From Nostocoides japonicum T1-X7 (GTDB lineage: Bacteria; Actinomycetota; Actinomycetes; Actinomycetales; Dermatophilaceae), in NCBI RefSeq assembly GCF_001046855.1, contig NZ_HF570958.1, forward strand, positions 1-64,000: a DNA stretch of 64,000 bases. The letters run 5' to 3'. The notes under the pieces are model-generated. The model made no database searches. It was not told the origin of the DNA and saw only the letters and a program-made list of their open reading frames with translations. Shown here piece by piece: positions 25,315 to 33,527 of the stretch (positions within the stretch are counted from its first letter, which is position 1; every line of letters begins with the position of its first letter). Made by a program: the position numbers and the translations under genes.

Positions 25315-26823
25315 GTGCCACGCGGTGACGGATGCCTCTCCCATGACCTCCTCCCCGGCGAGAAGGGCCCCCAGGACGCCTGCGGTGTCTTCGGCGTCTG
25401 GGCACCCGGTGAGGACGTCGCGAAGCTCGCCTACTACGGGCTGTATGCCCTCCAGCACCGCGGCCAGGAGAGTGCCGGGATCGCCGCCTCCGACGGCACG
25501 CGCCTGCTCGTCTACAAGGACATGGGCCTCGTCTCGCAGGTGTTCAACGAGCGCTCGCTCGACTCGCTCAAGGGGCACCTCGCGATCGGCCACTGCCGCT
25601 ACTCGACGACGGGCGGCTCGACGTGGGAGAACGCCCAGCCGACCCTCGGCGGCCACGACGGCTCGACCGTCGCGCTCGCCCACAACGGCAACCTCGTCAA
25701 CTCCGCCGAGCTGAAGGCGCTCATCGAGGACCGGATGGCTCCCGGCCAGTCCCACATCGGCGAGCTGCGCCGTGGCAACACGACCGACACCGCCCTCGTC
25801 ACCGCGCTCCTCGCCGACGACCCGGACCGCTCCCTCGAGGCGCGCGCCCTGGAGGTCATGCCGCTGCTGCGGGGCGCCTTCTGCTTCGTCTTCATGGACG
25901 AGCACACGCTGTATGCCGCGCGCGACCCGCAGGGGATCCGGCCCCTGGTCATCGGCCGGCTCGAGCGGGGCTGGGTCGTCGCATCGGAGACCGCGGCCCT
26001 CGACATCGTCGGTGCCTCGTTCATCCGGGAGGTCGAGCCCGGGGAGCTCATCGCGGTCGACGAGGACGGGCTGCGCTCCCAGCGGTTCGCGTCGGCCGAG
26101 CCCAAGGGGTGTGTCTTCGAGTACGTCTACCTCGCGCGCCCGGACACGACGATCAACGGTCGCGTCGTCCACGAGTCGCGTGTCGCGATGGGACGGGCCC
26201 TGGCGCGCGAGCACCCCGTCGAGGCCGACCTCGTCATCCCGACACCGGAGTCCGGCACGCCCGCGGCGATCGGGTACGCCCAGGAGTCGGGGATCTCGTA
26301 CGGCCAGGGGCTCGTCAAGAACGCCTACGTCGGCCGGACCTTCATCCAGCCGTCCCAGACGATCCGGCAGCTCGGCATCCGGCTCAAGCTGAACCCGCTC
26401 CGCGATGTCATCCGCGGCAAGCGGCTCGTCGTCGTCGACGACTCCATCGTCCGCGGCAACACCCAGCGGGCCCTCGTGCGGATGCTGCGCGAGGCGGGCG
26501 CCAAGGAGGTCCACGTCCGGATCTCCTCGCCGCCGGTGCGCTGGCCCTGCTTCTACGGCATCGACTTCGCGACGCGCGCCGAGCTCATCGCCACCGGCAT
26601 CGGCGTCGACGAGGTCTGCAACTCCCTCGGCGCGGACTCGCTGGGCTACATCAGCGAGGACGGCATGATCGCGGCGACCGAGCAGCCGCGCGACCGGCTC
26701 TGCACGGCGTGCTTCACCGGGCAGTATCCGGTGCCCCTGCCGGCGGAGGACCGTCTCGGCAAGGAGATCCTCGAGCTCCAACTGCCCGTCGACATCGTCG
26801 CCGAGGCCATCGCCCGTCCCTGA
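25315..26823 (+). CDS. purF: amidophosphoribosyltransferase, 4Fe-4S type
   Basis: First committed step of purine synthesis: PRPP + glutamine to phosphoribosylamine. At 502 residues it is standard length. An N-terminal propeptide should be removed to expose the Ntn nucleophile C23 (QDACGVFG). The PRPP loop is VVVDDSIVRGNT. Cysteines C266 (KGCVFEY), C412 (PCFYGID), C463 and C466 (CTAC) have nearly the spacing of the Bacillus 4Fe-4S ligands, so this is the oxygen-sensitive Fe-S form. GTG 25315 lies 7 nt after GAGACT, a weak -10, and I see no Shine-Dalgarno sequence. Confidence 0.97.
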   Translation: MPRGDGCLSHDLLPGEKGPQDACGVFGVWAPGEDVAKLAYYGLYALQHRGQESAGIAASDGTRLLVYKDMGLVSQVFNERSLDSLKGHLAIGHCRYSTTGGSTWENAQPTLGGHDGSTVALAHNGNLVNSAELKALIEDRMAPGQSHIGELRRGNTTDTALVTALLADDPDRSLEARALEVMPLLRGAFCFVFMDEHTLYAARDPQGIRPLVIGRLERGWVVASETAALDIVGASFIREVEPGELIAVDEDGLRSQRFASAEPKGCVFEYVYLARPDTTINGRVVHESRVAMGRALAREHPVEADLVIPTPESGTPAAIGYAQESGISYGQGLVKNAYVGRTFIQPSQTIRQLGIRLKLNPLRDVIRGKRLVVVDDSIVRGNTQRALVRMLREAGAKEVHVRISSPPVRWPCFYGIDFATRAELIATGIGVDEVCNSLGADSLGYISEDGMIAATEQPRDRLCTACFTGQYPVPLPAEDRLGKEILELQLPVDIVAEAIARP

Positions 26824-26910
26824 ACCGCCATCGCCCGTCGCCGTCGCCCGTCCCTGAAACGATCCTGCCCGTCGACGGTGCCCCGCGTCGGCTCCCGCCA
26901 GTCATTCTTG

Positions 26911-28276
26911 GTACGTGCTGACCCGTCTCGGGGTGCCTGCGTACCTCGACCCCCAGCCCGTCCCGCCATTCGAGGTATGTGGTGACCATCTCGGGGTGTC
27001 TGTGCACCTCGACCCCAGCCCGTCGCTCGGAGTCGAGGTATGTGGTGGCCATCTCGGGGTGTCTGTGCACCTCGACCCCGGCCCGCCCCTTGGAGTCGAG
27101 GTATGTGGTGGCCATCTCGGGGTGTCTGTGCACCTCGACCCCCAGCCCGCCCGCCATTCGAGGTATGTGGTGACCATCTCGAGGTGTCTGTGCACCTCGA
27201 CGCAACGCCCACCCCGGCCAATCGAGGTATGAAGCGACCATCTGGAGGGGATCGGAGACCTTGAACGGTCGTCCTGACGGGATCAGCGACATCTCGGGTG
27301 CCCGACGTCGGTCGAGTTCCGCCTTTCGAGCGAGGAGGTGACGATCGCGGAGTCCCGGGATACCTCGACCGGCTACCCACCCCTCCTGGTCGAGGTATGT
27401 GCTGACCATCTCGAGGTGTCTGTGCACCTCGACCCCAGCCTGTCCCTCGGAGTCGAGGTATGTCGTGGCCATCTGTGCACCTCGACCCGTCGTCCACCCC
27501 GCCGATTCGAAGTATGAAGCGACCATCTCGGTGTCTGGATACCTCCATTCTTCGTACTGGGCGCGGAGTCGAGGGATGTAGTGACCATCTCGAGGTAGCT
27601 GCGTACCTCGACCCCCAGCCCGCCCCGCCATTCGAGGTATGTGGTGACCATCTCGAGGTGTCTGTGCACCTCGACCCGTCGTGCGCTCCGGCGAATCGAG
27701 GTACGGAGCGACCATCTCGGTGTCTGGATACCTCCATTCTTCGTACTGGGCGCGGAGTCGAGGTATGTGCTGACCATCTCGGAGTGTCTGCGTACCTCGA
27801 CCCAGCCCGCCCTCCGGAGTCGAGGTATGTGCTGACCATCTCGGGGTGTCTGCGTACCTCGACGCAACGCCCACCTCGGCGATTCGAGGTACGGAGCGAC
27901 CATTCTGGAGGGCATCGGAGTCCTTGAACGGCCGTCCCGACGGCTCGCGTCGGGCGGCGGCTCATGCCGCCATTCGAGCGGGTGAGCATCCCGAAGCCCC
28001 GGGATACCTCGACCCGCAGCCCACCCCTCCGGGTCGAGGTATGTGGTGACCATCTCGGGGTGTCTGTACACCTCGACCCGCAGCCCACCCCTCCGGATCG
28101 AGGTATGTGCTGACCATCTCGGGGTGTCTGTGCACCTCGCCCCGTCGCCCACCCCTCCGGATCGAGGTACGTGGTGACCATCTCGAGGTGTCTGGATACC
28201 TCCACCCGCAGCCCACCCGTCCGGATCGAGGTAACTGGTGAGCTGGTGCCGGGGGTCGCTGGACACCTCGTGTCGG
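26911..28276. repeat. tandem array of palindromic 62-64-bp repeats
   Basis: Units begin (TCGAGGTA or close variants) at 26970, 27033, 27096, 27158, 27222, 27390, 27453, 27507, 27569, 27632, 27696, 27758, 27820, 27884, 28034, 28098, 28162 and 28226; a decayed unit begins near 26911. Each unit opens with TCGAGGTATGTGGTGACC and continues CATCTCGGGGTGTCT. It closes with GTGCACCTCGA or GCGTACCTCGA, so its ends are inverted repeats, and a C-rich 15-20-nt linker follows. Two units (27222 and 27884) run into longer related interludes. Spacing drifts between 62 and 64, so no frame is kept. The array fills the whole purF to FMN-reductase gap. Confidence 0.95.
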
Positions 28277-28330
28277 AGGAGGGGGCGAGGTCAGAGGGTG
28301 AGATGGCGAAATAGTTGTGCAAGGTCGAAG

Positions 28331-28344
28331 GTTAAACTTTCAAC
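28331..28344. promoter_or_regulatory. operator-like palindrome at the FMN reductase promoter
   Basis: GTTAAACTTTCAAC is an imperfect 14-bp palindrome (5 of 7 pairs) that directly abuts the -10 candidate TAGGAT at 28345-28350. It resembles MarR/HxlR-type sites. The surrounding 20 bp are unusually AT-rich for this window. Confidence 0.45.
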
Positions 28345-28408
28345 TAGGATGGCCCCGATGACGTGGCACCTGTCGCCCCCTGAATCCGCGTCGCCCGAGG
28401 AGTCACCC

Positions 28409-28996
28409 GTGTCCGCCAAGCCCCTGCTCCAGATCATCGTCGCCAGCACCCGCCCCGGCCGCGTGGGCCTGCCCGTCGCGAACTGGCTCGCCGACGTCGC
28501 CCGGACCCACGACGGGTTCGACGTCGAGATCGTCGACCTCGCCGAGCTGGACCTGCCGTTCTTCGACGAGCCGAACCACCCCCGCCTGCGCCAGTACGTG
28601 CACCAGCACACGATCGACTGGTCGCGGATCGTGGAGCGCGGCGACGCATACGTGTTCGTCACGCCCGAGTACAACCACAGCTTCAACGCCGTCCTCAAGA
28701 ACGCCCTCGACTACCTGTCGCACGAGTGGGCGTACAAGCCGGCCGGGATCGTCAGCTACGGCGGCGTGGCGGCCGGCACGCGCGCCGTCCAGGCCCTCAA
28801 GCCGGTGCTGGCGGCCCTCAAGCTGGGCGTCGTCGCCGACTCGGTCAACATCCCGTTCGTCTTCGGCGACATCGCCGACGGTGTCTACTCGCCGAACGAG
28901 CTCGTCGAAGCCGGCGCCAAGGCGATGCTCGATGAGATGCGCCGCCTCTCCGGTCCGCTGGCCACACTGCGCGAGCAGCCCGCCGCGGCCGGCTGA
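28409..28996 (+). CDS. NADPH-dependent FMN reductase
   Basis: A 195-residue flavodoxin-fold reductase. The FMN phosphate loop is IVASTRPGRVGLPV and the hallmark stretch is TPEYNHSFNAVLKNALDYL. It transfers electrons from NADPH to FMN or to quinone- or azo-type substrates. GTG 28409 is chosen because GAGGAG lies 6 nt upstream and the family begins here. An in-frame ATG at 28358 sits 7 nt after TAGGAT and would give a leaderless, 17-residue-longer form. The gene sits between purF and purM, genes that are adjacent in related actinobacteria, so it looks like an insertion. Confidence 0.9.
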   Translation: MSAKPLLQIIVASTRPGRVGLPVANWLADVARTHDGFDVEIVDLAELDLPFFDEPNHPRLRQYVHQHTIDWSRIVERGDAYVFVTPEYNHSFNAVLKNALDYLSHEWAYKPAGIVSYGGVAAGTRAVQALKPVLAALKLGVVADSVNIPFVFGDIADGVYSPNELVEAGAKAMLDEMRRLSGPLATLREQPAAAG

Positions 28997-29042
28997 ACCG
29001 CCAGCCACCGCATCTGGCCAGGCGGCGTCCGAGGCATTGCGC

Positions 29043-29145
29043 CGCGCGGACCCGATCCAGAGGCGTGGCGGGTCGTCGCGCCCACCCGACGAGGAGTGGC
29101 ATCGCGCGGACCCGATCCAGAGGCGTGGCGGATCGCCGCGCCCAC
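29043..29145. repeat. direct repeat, two ~43-bp copies 60 bp apart
   Basis: 29043-29085 and 29103-29145 are identical except for two substitutions; the shared core starts CGCGCGGACCCGATCC. It lies between the FMN reductase and purM and is non-coding. Immediately before purM, GGCGCTCCT is also repeated (29224 and 29244). Confidence 0.85.
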
Positions 29146-29251
29146 CGAGGAGGATCTGTCGCGCGGCCACACCACGAAGGCGACCGTTCGCCGCGGTATC
29201 CCGGATGCCGGTCCACAGCGAGGGGCGCTCCTGGCGAGCGAGAGGCGCTCC

Positions 29252-29257
29252 TAGACT
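29252..29257 (+). promoter_or_regulatory. -10 element of purM
   Basis: TAGACT ends 7 nt before GTG 29265, so purM has its own leaderless promoter and need not depend on read-through from purF. Confidence 0.55.
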
Positions 29258-29264
29258 TGGCGCC

Positions 29265-30404
29265 GTGACCGACGCCCCGACGCCGACCGACGCGCCGCCT
29301 CCCACGACGTACGCCGCCGCGGGAGTCGACGTCGAGGCAGGCGACAAGGCCGTCGAGCTCATGAAGGAGTCGGTCCGTCGGGCCCAACGCCCCGAGGTTC
29401 TCGGTGGTCTCGGCGGCTTCGCGGGCCTCTTCGACGCCGCCGCCATCGCCCGGATGACGCATCCGATCCTCGCGACGAGCACCGACGGGGTCGGGACGAA
29501 GGTCGCCATCGCCCAGGCCCTCGACCGGCACGACACGATCGGCTGGGACCTCGTGGGGATGGTCGTCGACGACATCGTCGTCTGTGGTGCGGAGCCCCTC
29601 TTCATGACCGACTACATCGCGACGGGCAAGGTCGTCCCCGAGCGGGTTGCCGCCATCGTCTCCGGCATCGCCGCCGCGTGCGCCGCAGCGAACGTCGCGC
29701 TCGTCGGCGGGGAGACGGCCGAGCACCCCGGACTCCTCGAACCTGACGAGTACGACGTCGCCGGTGCCGCGACCGGCGTCGTCGAGCGGGCGGACATCCT
29801 CACCCCTGACCGGGTCCGGGCGGGGGACGTCGTCCTCGCGCTCGCGAGCAGCGGCCTGCACTCCAACGGGTACTCCCTCGTCCGCAAGGTCGTGCGCGAC
29901 GCCGGATGGCGTCTCGACCGCGAGGTGCCGGAGCTCGGGCGCACGCTCGGCGAGGAGCTCCTCACGCCGACGAGGGTGTATGCCGCGGACCTCCTCTCTC
30001 TCCTGCGCGCCGACGACGCCGAGGTCCACGCCCTGTCGCACGTCACCGGTGGCGGCCTCGCGGCGAACCTCGCCCGCGTCCTTCCGGCCGATGTGCTCGC
30101 GACGGTCGACCGAGTTTCGTGGACCCCGCCGCCGGTCTTCGCCCTCGTGGGCGAGCTGGGGCGGGTTCCGCGGTCCGACCTCGAGCGGACCCTCAACCAG
30201 GGCATCGGGTTCTTCGCCGTCGTCCCGGAGTCGAGCGCGGAGGCGGCGGTCGAGCATCTCGCGGCCCGCGGCATACCGACGTGGGTATGCGGGTCCGTCA
30301 CCTCCCTGACCGATGGTGCCCCGGACGCCTCCGTAGAGGTCGTGCGAGGTGCCAAAGGGGTCGACGGCGGGTCCGTCCAGCTCGTCGGCGACCACCCTGC
30401 CTGA
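29265..30404 (+). CDS. purM: phosphoribosylformylglycinamidine cyclo-ligase (AIR synthetase)
   Basis: Fifth step of IMP synthesis: FGAM + ATP to AIR. It has 379 residues; the first ~18 are Pro/Thr-rich and precede the usual start TYAAAGVDVEAGDKAVELMK. Conserved motifs are ILATSTDGVGTKVAIA (ATP and metal), DLVGMVVDDIVVCGAEPLF, LVGGETAEHPG and HVTGGGLAANLARVLP. The GTG at 29265 fits the -10 spacing. It should work with PurF and PurL from this window. Confidence 0.97.
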   Translation: MTDAPTPTDAPPPTTYAAAGVDVEAGDKAVELMKESVRRAQRPEVLGGLGGFAGLFDAAAIARMTHPILATSTDGVGTKVAIAQALDRHDTIGWDLVGMVVDDIVVCGAEPLFMTDYIATGKVVPERVAAIVSGIAAACAAANVALVGGETAEHPGLLEPDEYDVAGAATGVVERADILTPDRVRAGDVVLALASSGLHSNGYSLVRKVVRDAGWRLDREVPELGRTLGEELLTPTRVYAADLLSLLRADDAEVHALSHVTGGGLAANLARVLPADVLATVDRVSWTPPPVFALVGELGRVPRSDLERTLNQGIGFFAVVPESSAEAAVEHLAARGIPTWVCGSVTSLTDGAPDASVEVVRGAKGVDGGSVQLVGDHPA

Positions 30405-30599
30405 CCCACAGCCGGGCGCTCGACCTCCGAGGCGACCTCTCACCTGATCGGGGTCCCGCGCATCCACCCGGGGCGCGCCGGGGCCCCGTCGTGCCGCTCG
30501 GGCGATGCCTGGCGTCACGTCGATTCGATGACTGATGTCATGGGGATGTCGTGACACGCGACCGATGTATCGAGGACCTCCGCGAGGGAGCCTGGAGTC

Positions 30600-31124
30600 A
30601 TGTCCGGAAACCTCGGCTATGCCAACATCGTCATCGGTCTCATCGTCCTCGCGTGGGTCGTGTCCCGTCAGCTGCGGACCCGACCGGTGCGGGAGGAGCA
30701 GGCGACCAAGCTCCTGCTCGTCCTCGGTGCCGTGGGGCTGTACGAAGTAGCGCAGTATGCCGATCGGCACCACGACGTCCCGCTCCTCGCATGGGGGCTC
30801 CTCATCGTCAGCCTGGTCCTGGCGGCGGTGCTCGGCGTGGCGCGCGGCCTGACGATGCGCGTCTGGCGGGACGCGACGGGGCAGCTTCTCCAGCGGGGCA
30901 CGCCGGTCACGCTGGCGCTGTGGGGCCTCAGCATCGCGGCCCACCTGGGCGCCGACGCCCTGATGCACGGTGAGGGCAGCAATGCATCGGGACTGGGCTC
31001 GGCCGGAATCGTCCTCTACCTCGCCCTGACGCTCGGCGTCCAGCGCGTCGTCGTCGTTCGTCGTGGCGCCGAGCTCGTGGAACATGTCGGATACGAGGTG
31101 CCACGCAACGGCGAGCGCGTGTGA
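30600..31124 (+). CDS. four-helix membrane protein of unknown function
   Basis: A 174-residue protein with four hydrophobic segments: ANIVIGLIVLAWVVSRQL, LLLVLGAVGLYEVAQY, LLAWGLLIVSLVLAAVLGVA and a C-terminal IVLYLALTLGVQRVVV. The cytosolic loop RTRPVREEQATK after the first helix is like that of DUF1453/CcdC-type proteins, but I cannot assign it firmly. GGGAG lies about 9 nt before ATG 30600. A strong hairpin follows at 31145. Confidence 0.65.
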   Translation: MSGNLGYANIVIGLIVLAWVVSRQLRTRPVREEQATKLLLVLGAVGLYEVAQYADRHHDVPLLAWGLLIVSLVLAAVLGVARGLTMRVWRDATGQLLQRGTPVTLALWGLSIAAHLGADALMHGEGSNASGLGSAGIVLYLALTLGVQRVVVVRRGAELVEHVGYEVPRNGERV

Positions 31125-31144
31125 CCTCGACCCCGTAGGCCCCC

Positions 31145-31176
31145 GGGCCGGGTCGCCGCAGGGGGCGACCCGGCCC
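31145..31176 (+). terminator. GC-rich hairpin after the membrane protein gene
   Basis: Arms GGGCCGGGTCGCC (31145-31157) and GGCGACCCGGCCC (31164-31176) pair perfectly around a 6-nt loop, 20 nt after the stop codon. GTCGTCGT follows rather than a T-tract, as is common for terminators in high-GC actinobacteria. Confidence 0.65.
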
Positions 31177-31292
31177 GGTCGTCGTCCGGCCGGCGGATGC
31201 CCGCGCTGGGGGACGTGATTCGCGAGTACCCCGAGGCTGAGTGGCGGCGGAGAGGCCCTCTTTCTCAGAACGGCCTGAGTCGGGACGCGACC

Positions 31293-31505
31293 TCAACCCC
31301 TCGCGCGGTCGAGGTCGGTCTTACGCAGAACCGGCCGGGTATGGACGCCGATGGATTGCAACCGATTGCCCCCAGCCTCAGAACGATCGATGGCGCAGAC
31401 AACGGTGTGGACGTTGGCCCCTTGGGCGCTCCGCAAGACGAAATCGCCGCTGAGGCGACACCGCGCGTCGATATCAGCCGCCAGGGAAGCCAACTCGCCC
31501 GTCAT
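31293..31505 (-). pseudogene. possible 5' remnant of an orotate phosphoribosyltransferase (pyrE-like) gene
   Basis: From ATG 31505 (AAGGAG about 11 nt upstream) the frame reads MTGELASLAADIDARCRLSG and then DFVLRSAQ, close to the N-terminus of PyrE-type enzymes (x-L-T-G-x-F-x-L-R-S-G). After that the resemblance stops, and the 70-residue ORF lacks the PRPP-binding motif. It looks like a truncated copy joined to unrelated sequence. Similarity rests on about 25 residues, so chance remains possible. Confidence 0.35.
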
Positions 31506-31875
31506 GCCGTCATTCTCTCCTTGAACCGCACCGGGATGCTTCTGCCGGGCGACGGGGGTCCACGTCGTCAGTGCGTGCGACAGCCAGGCGTCGCGCCAAG
31601 GCCTCCGCGATGGCGAACCTCGCCCTCTCCTGAGAGGCGGGCCCCACGCCTCTGGGCGGCGGGATGCCCGCACCGTTCGAGAAGGGGGCAGGTGCTTGCC
31701 TCCCTTTCGCAGACGGTGGCCGCGCCGTTCGTCTCCACGGACAACCGCCAGACGCCCCGCACACTCTCAGCGCGGTGGTCGACGGGTACCCCCTCGCTTC
31801 GACGACCGTCCAGGTCACCCCGGGTCCGCGGACCGCGCGAACCGGAAGACCCCACACCCTCGGACGCTGATCATC

Positions 31876-31909
31876 GGGTCCGGGTCCGGGTCCGGGTCCG
31901 GGTCCGGGT
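31876..31909. repeat. GGGTCC hexamer microsatellite
   Basis: Five full GGGTCC units and a partial sixth, in a non-coding stretch about 100 bp before the ATG at 32012. Copy number may vary between strains. Confidence 0.95.
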
Positions 31910-32011
31910 ACGCGGACCGCGTGTCGTACGCGTCGAGAAGGGGAAGCCGCCATCGTCACGCTGAGGGCCTCTCCGCGTCGACCTACGGCCCCTCCGGAGG
32001 CTCGGGCTGAC

Positions 32012-32521
32012 ATGCTGACCTTCGTGTCTGACGCTCAGCTCATGCTGTCGTGTGCGGAAGCCCTTGTTCGCGACGCGGCTGCGACAACCGGGCTTCGTGT
32101 CACGTTGTCGATCTGGAACGATCGTGCGAACGGGATCGGTGCCGTTGTCCACGAGAGCGCCGTAGAGCCCAGCACCCCGGTCTGGGAGGCCGTCGGGTGG
32201 GTCGAGGGCGGTGACTGCCTGGCCGTCCACTCACCGAGTGCGCCGACGGAGGCGTTCCCTGAGAACGGCGACCGCACCGAGGTCACCTATGACATCGCCA
32301 ACGCCGCCCAGCAACTCGTCCAGGTACTGCTGTGGCGGCAAGGCTCGGACCCCACCTGGCCCCCGTGCCCGGAGCACCCTGGACGGCACCCCTTACGGCC
32401 CGAAGACTCGCGCTGGAGGCGCGACGGCGCGGTCGAGGCGGAGGGCGCGCTCGCGCTGTGGGTATGTCCGACCGGCACGACGGCTATCGCCATCGGAGAC
32501 CTCCCAGGAGGTCCCCCATGA
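32012..32521 (+). CDS. conserved hypothetical protein with paired cysteines
   Basis: A 169-residue protein. The N-terminal part (AEALVRDAAATTGLRVTLSIWNDR) looks like an alpha/beta fold. The C-terminal third, TWPPCPEHPGRHPLRPE followed by ALWVCPTGTTAIAIGDLP, has the CP-x-HP ... W-V-CP pattern seen in many small actinobacterial proteins. It may bind zinc through the Cys and His residues. GGAGG lies about 10 nt upstream of the ATG. I know no function for it. Confidence 0.65.
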   Translation: MLTFVSDAQLMLSCAEALVRDAAATTGLRVTLSIWNDRANGIGAVVHESAVEPSTPVWEAVGWVEGGDCLAVHSPSAPTEAFPENGDRTEVTYDIANAAQQLVQVLLWRQGSDPTWPPCPEHPGRHPLRPEDSRWRRDGAVEAEGALALWVCPTGTTAIAIGDLPGGPP

Positions 32522-32893
32522 CGTCGATCCCGCACACCCCTCTGACACGTTGAGGGTGAGGCGGCCAGCACCGAAGCCAACCGCTCCGTTGGCGACGGCT
32601 GCGGTTCCATCGAATGCCGGCGCGGGGACCGGGCCGATGAACAGGCAGTCGGCGCGCTGGACCGCGGGACGGTGACGCCGACCGTGCTCACCAGGCTGGG
32701 TTCGGGTCCAGTGTCCTCCTCCGATTGCCTGTCGGTAGGGCCGACGGACACCCAATGCCCCCGCCGGTGCGAGAGTTGCGGGCGGCTCGAGCACGACCAG
32801 CACGAGGCCGGAGCGGCATTGGGTGTCCGTGGGTCGCTGTCCCAGGATCGCCGACACCGTGACCCGGGCGTCGCGGATCGCCGGCTCAAGGCC
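32522..32893. other. intergenic stretch with a long-range inverted repeat
   Basis: About 370 bp between the hypothetical gene and the convergent cysteine hydrolase gene. CGGACACCCAATGCC at 32745-32759 is exactly complementary to 32815-32829, with a 55-nt loop. No transposase-like frame is present around it. Confidence 0.7.
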
Positions 32894-33457
32894 CTACACG
32901 ACGGTGATCTGGGGACCGTAGAGGGCCATGGCGGACAGGGCGCGCTCGTGGTTCGCGATGCTGGAGCCGGCGCAGGCCTCGGCGACCACGCGCACCGTCG
33001 CCCCGGCGTCGGCCGCCGCGAGGGCCGTCGAGATGACGCAGCAGTCCGTCGAGACGCCGGCGAGCGTGAGGAGGGGCTGGGCCCCGACGACCCCGACGAG
33101 GTCGGCGTTCCACTTCCCGAACGTCCCCGCCGTCACGACGCCACCGGCCGACGCGACGAGGTCGGCGAGACCCGGCACGACGGCATACAGGGGGTCGTCG
33201 TCGGGGACGAGCGCGAACGGCCAGTCGTCGTAGTACGGACCCCAGGAGCCGCCGAGCCCCGGGTCGGCGACGAACCGGGTGAAGACGCTCCGCGGCCCGT
33301 ATGCGCGCAGCAGCCGGCGGATCCTCGGCTCCGTCTCGTCCCACATGGGAGAGCCCCAGGGACTCGAGGGGTCGGCGAAGATCTGCTGGGCGTCGATGAC
33401 GACGAGCCACTCGTCGTCGGCCGGGCCAGGGCTGGAGTCGGGGGTGGACTCGGTCAC
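32894..33457 (-). CDS. isochorismatase-family cysteine hydrolase
   Basis: A 187-residue hydrolase with the family triad: Asp in LVVIDAQQIF, Lys in GTFGKWNADLVG and nucleophilic Cys in GVSTDCCVISTALAAADAG. Related enzymes include nicotinamidase, N-carbamoylsarcosine amidase and ureidoacrylate amidase. GTG 33457 is chosen for the GAAAGGA 10 nt upstream; an in-frame ATG at 33502 would add 15 poorly conserved residues and lacks a ribosome-binding site. It follows an NCS1 permease gene by about 70 nt, which suggests uptake and hydrolysis of a nitrogen heterocycle or amide (inference). Confidence 0.85.
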   Translation of the reverse strand: MTESTPDSSPGPADDEWLVVIDAQQIFADPSSPWGSPMWDETEPRIRRLLRAYGPRSVFTRFVADPGLGGSWGPYYDDWPFALVPDDDPLYAVVPGLADLVASAGGVVTAGTFGKWNADLVGVVGAQPLLTLAGVSTDCCVISTALAAADAGATVRVVAEACAGSSIANHERALSAMALYGPQITVV

Positions 33458-33527
33458 CGGAGCATCGTCCTTTCCGTGGATGGCAGAGGGGTCTTCGGCC
33501 ATGGGGCACCGTGGGGGCGGCGGGCGA

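Larger units (their letters stand above)
31177..32011. other. gene-poor stretch with decayed sequence
   Basis: About 830 bp without a convincing intact gene. It holds a possible pyrE remnant on the minus strand (31293-31505) and a GGGTCC hexamer tract (31876-31909). GCGGACCGCG occurs on both sides of the tract. Confidence 0.5.

Noticed and set aside
26911-28276. CRISPR array
   Set aside because: The repeats are 43-44 nt and regularly spaced, but the linkers are only 15-20 nt, C-rich and related to each other rather than unique. Units differ internally, there is no leader, and no cas gene is in the window.
26646-28322. Long open frames on both strands through the repeat array
   Set aside because: They arise because the palindromic units lack stop codons. 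Spacing of 62-64 bp changes frame between units, the encoded peptides are Arg/Thr/Ser-rich reading artefacts, and none has a ribosome-binding site or known domain.
32745-32829. Insertion sequence
   Set aside because: The inverted ends are exact, but the 55-bp interior cannot encode a transposase and no target duplication is visible.
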